Origin: an uncultured Collinsella sp.
Lineage (GTDB): Bacteria; Actinomycetota; Coriobacteriia; Coriobacteriales; Coriobacteriaceae
Direction: 5' to 3'
Assembly: GCA_900551205.1 (NCBI GenBank)
Contig: URUW01000009.1
Coordinates: forward strand, 1 to 19,901
DNA length: 19,901 bases
Position numbers and translations under genes: made by a program
In this document: positions 1-6,052 of the stretch, piece by piece
How the letters are laid out: each line of letters opens with the position of its first letter
Position numbering within the stretch: the first letter of the stretch is position 1
The notes under the pieces: generated by a model
What the model saw: only the letters and a program-made list of their open reading frames with translations
Told to the model about the DNA's origin: nothing
Databases searched by the model: none

Positions 1-845
1 TCGGCATCCGCGACGACATGTACATCGGCAAGGGCGACGCCTACATGGCCGAGGTCTCCGAGTCCGTGCAGCAGGCTTACGAGGACGGCGTTCTGGATCA
101 TCGTCCCACGCTCATCTCCCTGCAGTCCGATTCCGACCACCCCACGCAGTCCTCTGCCGACATGCTCTACCTCATCAACGAGTTTGGCGGCCTCGAGAAC
201 CTCAAGGGCAAGAAGGTTGCCGTCACCTGGGCTTATTCGCCCTCTTACGGCAAGCCGCTGTCCTGCCCGCAGTCGCTGATCAGTCTGCTGCCCCGCTTTG
301 GCATGGACGTCACCCTGGCCCACCCCGAGGGCTACGACCTCATGCCCGAGGTCGTCGAGCGCGCCAAGGGCTATGCCGCCGAGTCCGGCACCACCTTTAA
401 GCAGGTCAACACCATGGCCGAGGCCTTCGAGGGCGCCGATATCGTGATCCCCAAGAGCTGGGCTCCGTTTGCCGCCATGGAGAAGCGCACCAACCTGTAT
501 GCCGAGGGCGACGACGCCGGCATCGCAGCGCTCGAGAAGGAGCTGCTCGCCCAGAACGCTACCCATCAGGACTGGTGCTCCACGACCGAACTCATGGAGA
601 AGACTGCCAACGGCCAGGACACCATCTTTATGCACCCGCTGCCCGCCGACATCTCCGGTGTCTCCTGCGAGCACGGCGAGGTTAACGCCGACGTCTTCGA
701 CATGCACCGCGTGGGCATGTACAAGGAGGCCAGCTACAAGCCGTACGCCATCGCTGCCATGATGTTCCTGCAGAAGGTTGCCGATCCCGCCGCTACCCTC
801 AAGGCCCTCGACGAGCGCAACGCCGCCCGTTGGCTCCAGGCCTAA
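1..845 (+). CDS. ygeW: YgeW-type knotted carbamoyltransferase, 3' part
   Basis: This is the C-terminal 281 or so residues of an ornithine/aspartate carbamoyltransferase-superfamily protein. The frame is open to the left edge (residues GIRDD precede the first in-window ATG at 18), so the true start lies outside the window; the family is about 400 residues long. Visible marks are the substrate-side segment DSDHPTQSSADML, the strand LKGKKVAVTWAYSPSYGKP that opens the second domain, DWCSTTELM, and the HPLPADISGV loop. These fit the YgeW branch better than ArgF or PyrB. In gut anaerobes YgeW sits in purine/uric-acid breakdown clusters and is thought to release or use a carbamoyl group together with a carbamate kinase; its exact substrate is not settled. 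HyuA downstream supports this assignment. Codon use is strongly biased (AAG, GAG, CTC, CTG), like the ribosomal genes here, which suggests high expression. A terminator follows at once. Confidence 0.88.
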   Translation, partial: GIRDDMYIGKGDAYMAEVSESVQQAYEDGVLDHRPTLISLQSDSDHPTQSSADMLYLINEFGGLENLKGKKVAVTWAYSPSYGKPLSCPQSLISLLPRFGMDVTLAHPEGYDLMPEVVERAKGYAAESGTTFKQVNTMAEAFEGADIVIPKSWAPFAAMEKRTNLYAEGDDAGIAALEKELLAQNATHQDWCSTTELMEKTANGQDTIFMHPLPADISGVSCEHGEVNADVFDMHRVGMYKEASYKPYAIAAMMFLQKVADPAATLKALDERNAARWLQA

Positions 846-868
846 AGCCGGGCTGAGGTAAGCCATGT

Positions 869-908
869 AAAGGGGGCGCTCTGCCAACCGGCGGGGTGCC
901 CCTTTTTT
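869..908 (+). terminator. Intrinsic terminator after ygeW
   Basis: GGGGCGC (873-879) pairs with GTGCCCC (896-902) through one G-U pair. Three A residues lie before the stem and six T residues (903-908) follow it. It begins 24 nt after the ygeW stop codon and separates ygeW from mocA and hyuA. Confidence 0.8.
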
Positions 909-912
909 GCAT

Positions 913-954
913 CGCGGGCGTGCGGGATAAGCGCTTTCGATGTGGATGCCCGCG
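913..954 (+). repeat. Inverted repeat in the mocA upstream region
   Basis: CGCGGGC (913-919) is perfectly complementary to GCCCGCG (948-954), and an alternative GCGGG (922-926) can pair with the same right arm. The loop holds the 8-bp palindrome AAGCGCTT (929-936). The region lies between the ygeW terminator and the mocA ribosome binding site, so it could be an operator or leader hairpin. No convincing sigma-70 promoter was identified here. Confidence 0.35.
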
Positions 955-995
955 GCGCGAGTTATGGGTACGATGGTTTCAGGGGAGGTATCACC

Positions 996-1610
996 ATGAA
1001 ACTTGGATGCGTCATTATGGCTTCGGGCGAGGGCAAGCGGTTTGGCTCCAACAAGATGCTTGCCGATATCTATGGCGAGCCGCTGATTGCCCGGACCATC
1101 GATTCGGTTCCCCGGGGCTTTGACGTCGTGGTTTCGACGCGTTGGCCCGAGGTCGCTCAGATTTGCGAGGACAAGCATTGCCCGTGCGTGCTGCACGATG
1201 GCGAGTTGCGCAGCGAAAGCGTCCGTGCGGGCCTTTCGTGGGGAGTCGAACGCAACTGGAAAGGTTGCCTCTTTTTGCCGGGCGACCAGCCGCTCGTGAG
1301 TTTGGATTCTTTTGAGGCTATGGTTCGTGCATTTGACGAGCGTGGCCGCAAGCATCCGGTGCGTCTTGCGTGCAACGGTGAGCCTTCGAGCCCGGTGCTC
1401 TTTCCGGCGGAACTGTTCGATGCACTTATGCGTCTTGAGGGCAAGGACGGCGGCGGTTCGATCCTTAAGGACCGTACCGACGTGGTGCTGGTCGAGGCGC
1501 GTGCTTACGAACTGTGGGACGTCGATACCGCCAAGGGACAGCGACGCATAACGGAGCATATCGCCGCCTGCTCGTATTTTGATCGCGTGGCCAACTGCAT
1601 CAACCAATAA
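996..1610 (+). CDS. mocA: MocA/YgfJ-like molybdopterin nucleotidyltransferase
   Basis: This 204-residue MobA-like NTP-transferase is predicted to attach CMP (or another nucleotide) to molybdopterin for a molybdenum hydroxylase. The nucleotide-binding signature is near the N terminus: ASGEGKRFGSNKML at residues 9-22, with the G-x-G-x-R-F-G-x-x-K pattern. The second metal/nucleotide motif is GDQPLV at 96-101, and the GEPSSPVLF segment is typical of MocA. The length is close to E. coli MocA (about 190). I chose ATG at 996 because AGGGGAGG lies at 981-988 and the conserved domain begins at once; an in-frame start at 942 would add 18 unconserved residues. The stop is 9 nt before hyuA, so the two are probably cotranscribed. 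The MocA assignment rests on motif plus the YqeB/YqeC/XdhC neighbours; the base specificity cannot be read from sequence. Confidence 0.82.
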   Translation: MKLGCVIMASGEGKRFGSNKMLADIYGEPLIARTIDSVPRGFDVVVSTRWPEVAQICEDKHCPCVLHDGELRSESVRAGLSWGVERNWKGCLFLPGDQPLVSLDSFEAMVRAFDERGRKHPVRLACNGEPSSPVLFPAELFDALMRLEGKDGGGSILKDRTDVVLVEARAYELWDVDTAKGQRRITEHIAACSYFDRVANCINQ

Positions 1611-1619
1611 GGAGCAATT

Positions 1620-2987
1620 ATGATCATCATCAAAAACGGTGCGCTCGTGACGCCCCAGGGGCTTCGCCGCGCCGATCTTGCCATGGATGGCGATAAGATC
1701 GTGCGGATCGCCGCGGCGATTGAGCCGGGCGCCGACGATACTGTCGAGGATGCCGCGGGCTGCTGGGTGTTTCCCGGCTTTATCGACGGCCACACGCACA
1801 TGCAGTGCTGGACCGGCATGGATTGGACAGCCGATAGCTTTGAGACCGGCACGCGCGCGGCTGCCTGCGGCGGCACGACGACCATTGTGGATTACGCTAC
1901 GGCCGATCGCGGCGTGACCATGCCCGATGCCTTGGCCGAGTGGCATCGCCGCGCCGACGGAACCTGCACGGCCAACTACGCCTTTCATATGGCACTCGCC
2001 GAGTGGAACGAGCGCAACCGCGCCGATCTCTCGGCCATGCGCGAGGCGGGCGTGTCGTCGTTTAAGACTTACTTTGCCTATGACCACCTGCGCCTGGACG
2101 ATGCCGAGACGCTCGAGGTGCTGGAGGAGCTCAAGCGCGTGGGTGGTATCCTGTGCGTGCATTGCGAGAACGGTACGCTGGTGAATGAACTGCAGAAGCG
2201 CGTGTACGAGCAGGGGATTCATGGACCCGAGGGGCATGCGCTCAGCCGTCCGGATGTGTGTGAGGCCGAGGCCGTGAGCCGCCTACTGTATCTGGCACAC
2301 TTGGCCGGGGACGCTCCGGTCAACGTGGTGCACCTTTCGACTAAGCTGGGGCTCGAGGCCATTCGCGCTGCCAAGGCGCGCGGGCAGAAGAACATCTATG
2401 TCGAGACCTGCCCTCAGTATCTGATGCTCGACGATACTTGCTACTTGGAGCAGGGCGAGGACGGCTTTGCGGGTGCCAAGTATGTGATGAGCCCGCCGCT
2501 GCGCCATGCGGGTGACCGTGCGGCACTGCGCGAGGCGCTTGTGGCCGGCGAGATCGATATGATTGCGACCGACCACTGCAGCTTTAACCTGCACGGGCAA
2601 AAGGACCGCGGGCGCGACGACTTCCGCGCGATTCCCAACGGCGGGCCCGGTGTGGAGCATCGTCCCGTTGCGATTGCCACGAGCTTTGAGGGACAGCTGG
2701 GTCCCGAGGATCTGTGCCGCTTGATGAGCGAGAATCCGGCGCGCGTTTTTGGCATGTATCCGCGCAAGGGCTGTCTTGCCGAGGGCGCCGATGCCGACGT
2801 GTGCGTGTGGGATCCGTGCGCGCGTTGGACGATCAGCGCCGCGACGCAGCATCAGGCCGTGGACTACACGCCGCTCGAGGGCTTTGAGGCACATGGCCGC
2901 GCCAAGGCCGTGTTTGTGAACGGCGTGCTGGCGGCACGCGACGGCGAGCCCACCGGAGCCCAACCCGGCCGCTACGTGCCCCGCTAA
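1620..2987 (+). CDS. hyuA: HyuA-type hydantoinase / dihydropyrimidinase
   Basis: This 455-residue cyclic amidohydrolase opens hydantoin or dihydropyrimidine rings; in gut purine clusters HyuA acts on a ring intermediate of uric-acid or allantoin breakdown. The complete binuclear metal site is visible: H58 and H60 in GFIDGHTHMQ, the carboxylated lysine K149 in GVSSFKTYFAY, H181 in CVHCENG, H238 in VHLST and D318 in MIATDHCSF. The length matches E. coli HyuA (about 461). AAGGAG just upstream supports ATG at 1620. It is the second gene of a mocA-hyuA pair. The natural substrate cannot be decided from sequence, since D-hydantoinases and dihydropyrimidinases share all these residues; the YgeW, MocA and YqeB/YqeC neighbours favour the purine role. 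Confidence 0.9.
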   Translation: MIIIKNGALVTPQGLRRADLAMDGDKIVRIAAAIEPGADDTVEDAAGCWVFPGFIDGHTHMQCWTGMDWTADSFETGTRAAACGGTTTIVDYATADRGVTMPDALAEWHRRADGTCTANYAFHMALAEWNERNRADLSAMREAGVSSFKTYFAYDHLRLDDAETLEVLEELKRVGGILCVHCENGTLVNELQKRVYEQGIHGPEGHALSRPDVCEAEAVSRLLYLAHLAGDAPVNVVHLSTKLGLEAIRAAKARGQKNIYVETCPQYLMLDDTCYLEQGEDGFAGAKYVMSPPLRHAGDRAALREALVAGEIDMIATDHCSFNLHGQKDRGRDDFRAIPNGGPGVEHRPVAIATSFEGQLGPEDLCRLMSENPARVFGMYPRKGCLAEGADADVCVWDPCARWTISAATQHQAVDYTPLEGFEAHGRAKAVFVNGVLAARDGEPTGAQPGRYVPR

Positions 2988-3000
2988 CGGGAAGACCGCC

Positions 3001-3073
3001 GGGGTAGCTAATTTGGGAGATGATTTTTTGGGACGGGGTAGCAAAAAGAGCCCCGTCCCAAATTTGCTACCCC
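3001..3073. repeat. Nested, mutually exclusive inverted repeats between hyuA and yqeC
   Basis: Three hairpins compete for the same right-hand bases. (1) 3001-3018 pairs with 3056-3073, 17 of 18 bp. (2) TTTGGGACGGGG (3027-3038) pairs perfectly with 3051-3062. (3) GGGGTAGCAAA (3035-3045) pairs perfectly with 3063-3073. The unit GGGGTAGC occurs twice directly (3001, 3035) and once inverted (3066-3073), and the yqeC stop codon (3067-3069, - strand) lies inside it. The element lies between convergent genes and may end transcription from both sides, although no T-run directly follows an arm on either strand. A dispersed palindromic repeat is the alternative. Confidence 0.75.
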
Positions 3074-3804
3074 TGGAGGCTGGTGGCGATGAGGGGGCGG
3101 CCGAGGGCTGCCTCGAAGCAATCTGCCATCGTTGGATCGGCAAGCGTGTCGACTTGGTTGAGCATAATGCGGGCATTGCTGAGGTTCAGCATCTGCAGCT
3201 CGGCATTGAGCGCCATAGCGACGCGCTCTGGGGTGGCGGTGTCGGTGGGCTCGCAGCCGCAGCGCTCGCAGAAGACCTCGGGGCGGTGGACAACCTCGGC
3301 GACGGGCTTGCCCAGCCCCGAGGCGCCGACGACCCAGACAACGTTTGCCGTGGCGGCGGGAATTACCGGCTCCCAGGCGGCATGTGCCTTGAGCGGGAGT
3401 CGCTTGCTGCCATCTGCCTCGGCCAACACATAGTCAAAGCGCTGCGCCAGCTGGTCGAGCGGCTCGGCGGGGGCGGAGAGCTTGCCTGTCTCCGGGTCCA
3501 AGACGCCTGCCTGGCAGATGCTTCCGCGCACAAGGCCCGCGCAGGCCTCGCAGGTGCAGCCGGGGGCGTGTGAGGCACCTGGCTTCCAAGGCGCGGCGTC
3601 CAGGCGACGATTCGACCCGTCCCATGGCACGCCGGCAACGGGAAGCATATGCGTGGTGGTACAGAGGAGCACGCGGCCGCCAGCGCGCATGAGCTCAAGA
3701 CCCAGCGTCTTGAGCAAGGTCGACTTGCCGCCGCTGCCGATAATCGCGGTAATGCCCGGCTCGATCCTGAGCGCCGAGGCAAGATTGCCGCTAACCGTTT
3801 CCAT
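3067..3804 (-). CDS. yqeC: YqeC, selenium-dependent hydroxylase accessory protein
   Basis: This 245-residue protein matches the YqeC family, which marks genomes with selenium-dependent molybdenum hydroxylases; its biochemical role is not firmly known. It has a P-loop-like nucleotide motif IIGSGGKSTLL at residues 21-31, TTTHM at 49-53, the family motif AEADGSKRLPLKAHA at 128-142, and an NKxD-like LNQVD at 215-219. It is also cysteine-rich: C83, C85, C88 and C97 around CTCEAC, then C179, C182 and C184 in CERCGC, which could bind metal or handle selenium (inference). It is transcribed divergently from the yqeB-like gene and converges on hyuA. ATG at 3804 is the natural start; the ribosome binding site is weak (GGCGGTG). 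A longer - strand frame overlapping its 5' half (3363-3812) is a shadow. Confidence 0.87.
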   Translation of the reverse strand: METVSGNLASALRIEPGITAIIGSGGKSTLLKTLGLELMRAGGRVLLCTTTHMLPVAGVPWDGSNRRLDAAPWKPGASHAPGCTCEACAGLVRGSICQAGVLDPETGKLSAPAEPLDQLAQRFDYVLAEADGSKRLPLKAHAAWEPVIPAATANVVWVVGASGLGKPVAEVVHRPEVFCERCGCEPTDTATPERVAMALNAELQMLNLSNARIMLNQVDTLADPTMADCFEAALGRPLIATSLQG

Positions 3805-3811
3805 CTGTTCA

Positions 3812-3850
3812 CCGCCGTATAATACTGTGATAATAAATAATCATCAGAGT
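3812..3850. promoter_or_regulatory. A/T-rich divergent promoter region between yqeC and yqeB
   Basis: This is a sharply A/T-rich island in otherwise GC-rich DNA, located between two divergent starts. TATAAT lies at 3818-3823 on the + strand, and TATTAT on the - strand covers nearly the same bases (3819-3824). An imperfect palindrome TGATAATAAATAATCA lies at 3828-3843. No good -35 box was found for either direction, so the promoter call rests on the -10 elements, composition and gene layout. Overlapping -10 boxes would make the two directions compete. Confidence 0.5.
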
Positions 3851-3874
3851 AGCGGTCGAACCGCTTTTGCTCTG
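3845..3874 (+). other. Leader hairpin upstream of yqeB
   Basis: CAGAG (3845-3849) pairs with CTCTG (3870-3874), and inside it AGCGG (3851-3855) pairs with CCGCT (3861-3865) around loop TCGAA. Four T residues follow the inner stem. If transcription starts after the TATAAT at 3818, this hairpin lies in the 5' leader, ahead of the GGGAGG site at 3891-3896, and could act as an attenuator. Confidence 0.4.
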
Positions 3875-3906
3875 CTCAAACCGTAGCACAGGGAGGTGCC
3901 CCGGGA

Positions 3907-4701
3907 ATGCTCGTTTATGTTCGCGGCGCCGGCGATATCGCCACGGGTGTCGCCGTTCGCTTGGTGCGCGCCGGCGTTTCGGTCGTTATGGCCGATATCG
4001 CGGTTCCCACGTGCATCCGCCGCACAATCTGTTTTTGCGAGGCCATTCGCCTGGGCGAGGTCGAGGTCGAAGGCATTCGCGCTCGCTTGGCACAGACGCC
4101 GGCTGAGGCGCTTGAGATTACCAAGGCTGGAGACGTCGCCGTTGTGGTGGACCCTCAGGCCAAGATGCTCGATGAGCTTAAACCCACGGCTGTGGTCGAC
4201 GCGATTTTGGCTAAGCGCAACTTGGGCACCACGCGCGACATGGCGCCTGCCGTCATCGCTGTGGGGCCGGGCTTTACCGCGCCGGTTGACTGCGACGCCG
4301 TGGTCGAGACCATGCGCGGGCATTTTCTCGGCCGTGTCATTACCCAAGGTTCGCCCCAGCCCAACACGGGCGTGCCGGGCATTATCGCCGGCTATGGCAA
4401 GGAACGTGTTATCCACAGCCCCGCCGCCGGCGTGTTTCGGTCCGACCGCGCAATCGGCGACATCGTGAGCGCCGGAGACGTGATTGGCTACGCGGGCGAT
4501 ACGCCCATGTGCACGCAGATCGATGGCTGTCTGCGCGGGCTTTTGGCGAACGGCGTGCAGGTGACTGAGGGCTTTAAATGCGCCGATGTCGACCCGCGCG
4601 GCGATGCCAGCTATATCAACTACATTTCGGACAAAGCGACGTCGGTCGGCGGCGGCGTGCTCGAGGCACTCGCTATGCTCACCGATGTCTTTAGAGGATA
4701 G
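3907..4701 (+). CDS. yqeB: YqeB-family (EF2563-type) selenium-dependent Mo-hydroxylase maturation protein
   Basis: This 264-residue protein resembles the EF2563/YqeB family, found together with selenium-dependent molybdenum hydroxylases. The N terminus VRGAGDIATGVAVRL (residues 5-19) is the family hallmark and looks like a dinucleotide-binding turn. Other features are ADIAVPTCIRR, the central AVIAVGPGFTAPVDCDAVVE segment, and GVFRSDRAIGDIVSAGDVIG, which resembles a short biotinyl/lipoyl-like hammerhead fold. The start at 3907 is preceded by GGGAGG with 10 nt spacing. The XdhC-family gene starts 9 nt after its stop, so they form an operon. As I recall, E. coli YqeB is larger and combines this domain with an XdhC-like one; here they are two proteins (unverified). 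It probably acts in the cytoplasm on the molybdenum cofactor or selenium insertion step. Confidence 0.83.
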   Translation: MLVYVRGAGDIATGVAVRLVRAGVSVVMADIAVPTCIRRTICFCEAIRLGEVEVEGIRARLAQTPAEALEITKAGDVAVVVDPQAKMLDELKPTAVVDAILAKRNLGTTRDMAPAVIAVGPGFTAPVDCDAVVETMRGHFLGRVITQGSPQPNTGVPGIIAGYGKERVIHSPAAGVFRSDRAIGDIVSAGDVIGYAGDTPMCTQIDGCLRGLLANGVQVTEGFKCADVDPRGDASYINYISDKATSVGGGVLEALAMLTDVFRG

Positions 4702-4710
4702 AAGGCGGCA

Positions 4711-5727
4711 ATGGAAAAGCTCGATGTTGTGAATGCGGCGCTTGCCGCCCTGCGTGCTGGCGAGACGTGCGAGCTGGTGGTCGTGGCCGGTACGGCGGGG
4801 TCGTCCCCGCGCGGTGTGGGCGCCTGGATGGCCGTCTTTGCCGATGGCAGCCAGGCGGGCACTATCGGCGGCGGCAAGATTGAGCTCTTTGCGCTGGATG
4901 AGGCGCGCGAGCTCCTGAGCGCGGGACAGTCGCGTCTGGTCCGCTACACCATGGGCGGCGAGAACTCCGATACCGGCATGATCTGCGGCGGAGCCATCTG
5001 CCTGTGCTACCTGCATTTGGATGCGACTCAGGCACCGTTGTTCCAGTCGGTTGCCGACGTCTTGGCCTATCGGCGCATCGGCGACTTCGTCATCGACTTT
5101 GAGCCGTTTATCGCGAGCGCGCTCGAGGGCGATGTGGTTGAGTACCATGGCGAGACATCGCGCCATACCATTGCCGGCTGCCCCGAGCTTTCGCTGGTGG
5201 AGGAGGGGAGTAAGGTCACCTACACCAACGCCGCCTCCGAGATTCCCCCGGCGCACATCGAGACGCTCTGCCCCGAGGGCCTGACCTATATCTTTGGCTG
5301 CGGCCACGTGGGCGCTGCGACGGCGCGGGTGCTCACGGCGGCGGGCTTTGCCGTCGTGGCTTGCGAATGGGTGCCCGGCGTCTACGACCGTCGTCTGGTC
5401 GATTATAAGAACCTGAGCGAGCTGTGTCCCATCGGCCCGCGCGACCTGGTGGTCGTCGCCACGGCGGGTCACAAGTCCGATATCGACGTGGTGATTCAGG
5501 CCATGCGCGCCAAACCCGCCTATCTGGGCTGCTTGGGCTCGCGCCGCAAGACGGCCTTTGTGTGCGCCCGCTTGGAGCAGGAGGGCTTTACGCAGGAGCA
5601 AATCGACGAGCTGCACCTGCCGATCGGTGTCGCCATCGAGGCCGAGGACCCCGAGGAAATCGCCATCTCCATCGCCGCCGAGATGATCCACCTGCGCCGC
5701 ACCAAACTCGTCCCCCGCAAGCGCTAA
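4711..5727 (+). CDS. XdhC/CoxI-family molybdenum hydroxylase maturation factor
   Basis: This 338-residue XdhC-family protein is predicted to bind and sulfurate or deliver molybdenum cofactor to a xanthine dehydrogenase-type enzyme. The N-terminal XdhC/CoxI domain has GSSPRGVGAWM at residues 30-40, GTIGGGKIE at 50-58 and DTGMICGG at 87-94, whose cysteine sits where the family has its conserved Cys. The C-terminal Rossmann domain has FGCGHVG at 195-201, YLGCLGSRRK at 271-280, HLPIG at 302-306 and DPEEIAISIAAE. It starts 9 nt after the yqeB-like gene, with GAGGATAGAAGG overlapping that gene's end. No molybdenum hydroxylase subunit lies in the window, so its partner must be encoded elsewhere, perhaps left of position 1. 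The stop is only 17 nt before the inverted repeat at 5745. Confidence 0.87.
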   Translation: MEKLDVVNAALAALRAGETCELVVVAGTAGSSPRGVGAWMAVFADGSQAGTIGGGKIELFALDEARELLSAGQSRLVRYTMGGENSDTGMICGGAICLCYLHLDATQAPLFQSVADVLAYRRIGDFVIDFEPFIASALEGDVVEYHGETSRHTIAGCPELSLVEEGSKVTYTNAASEIPPAHIETLCPEGLTYIFGCGHVGAATARVLTAAGFAVVACEWVPGVYDRRLVDYKNLSELCPIGPRDLVVVATAGHKSDIDVVIQAMRAKPAYLGCLGSRRKTAFVCARLEQEGFTQEQIDELHLPIGVAIEAEDPEEIAISIAAEMIHLRRTKLVPRKR

Positions 5728-5744
5728 TCGCATCCCCATATATG

Positions 5745-5811
5745 AGTTGCGGTGAAATACGGACTGTTAAAGCCTGTTAAGCCGTCAAACGGTCCCTATT
5801 TCACCGCAACT
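5745..5811. repeat. Long inverted repeat after the XdhC gene
   Basis: Positions 5745-5764 (beginning AGTTGCGGTGAAATA) pair with 5792-5811 over 20 bp with a single C/C mismatch. The 27-nt loop contains a near-duplication TGTTAAAGCC / TGTTAAGCC. No T-run follows either arm, so it is not a standard terminator. It may be a dispersed intergenic palindrome or an mRNA 3'-end structure. Confidence 0.8.
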
Positions 5812-5886
5812 GCCATTTTCCTCCGTCCCCTAGGGATCAATATGTGCGGGGGAGTTGTGGAGTTGTGCAGGCAGACGAGGTTTTTC

Positions 5887-5915
5887 TGGAAATACGCTCC
5901 CGATGCGCGTATAGT
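5887..5915 (+). promoter_or_regulatory. Promoter candidate for the rplE operon
   Basis: TGGAAA (5887-5892, 4 of 6 to the -35 consensus) and TATAGT (5910-5915, 5 of 6 to the -10) are separated by 17 nt. Predicted transcription starts near 5922, giving a leader of about 130 nt. It is the best sigma-70-type match in the junction and is oriented towards rplE. Confidence 0.6.
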
Positions 5916-5930
5916 ACCGATTGTTTTGTC

Positions 5931-5994
5931 GGCTCCTGCTGCGTCGAGTCCAAACCGCGAAATGCCATGAGCGGCGCGGATGCAGCCAGGAGGC
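5931..5994 (+). ncRNA. Structured 5' leader upstream of rplE
   Basis: GGCTCCTGCTGC (5931-5942) pairs with 5982-5994 (GCAGCCAGGAGGC) over 11 bp with one mismatch and one bulged base. Within it CCGCG (5955-5959) pairs with CGCGG (5975-5979). A small CCGA/TCGG hairpin (about 5917-5932) may precede it or compete for its first bases. This long interrupted stem ahead of a ribosomal protein operon is the pattern of an autoregulatory r-protein leader, but it matches no family I can name. Confidence 0.45.
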
Positions 5995-6052
5995 ACGAGG
6001 ACAACCCATCGTGGCCACGCCCCGTGCTTAAAACCCCAAGAAGGAGTGAACA

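Larger units (their letters stand above)
5728..6052. other. Gene-free 325-nt junction between the purine module and the ribosomal operon
   Basis: The region holds the long inverted repeat (5745-5811), a CCCTAGGG palindrome near 5827-5834, a tandem 8-bp repeat GGAGTTGT (5851-5858 and 5859-5866), a promoter-like pair (5887-5915) and a structured leader to rplE. The short open frames here (for example 5752-5970 +) have no ribosome binding site or recognisable protein features. I see no remnant of rplX or rplN. Confidence 0.7.

Noticed and set aside
942..995. Longer start for mocA
   Set aside because: The strong ribosome binding site lies at 981-988, inside this extension, and the family N terminus begins at 996.
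3013..3573. A 186-codon + strand frame after hyuA
   Set aside because: It is antisense to yqeC, which has clear family motifs on the other strand.
3844..5739. A 631-codon open frame on the - strand
   Set aside because: It lies exactly antisense to the YqeB- and XdhC-family genes. High third-position GC keeps the antisense frame open; its protein is rich in His, Arg, Ala and Gly with no domain and no ribosome binding site.
5752..5970. A 72-codon + strand frame in the junction
   Set aside because: It runs through the inverted repeat and the promoter, has no ribosome binding site, and resembles no protein such as L24.
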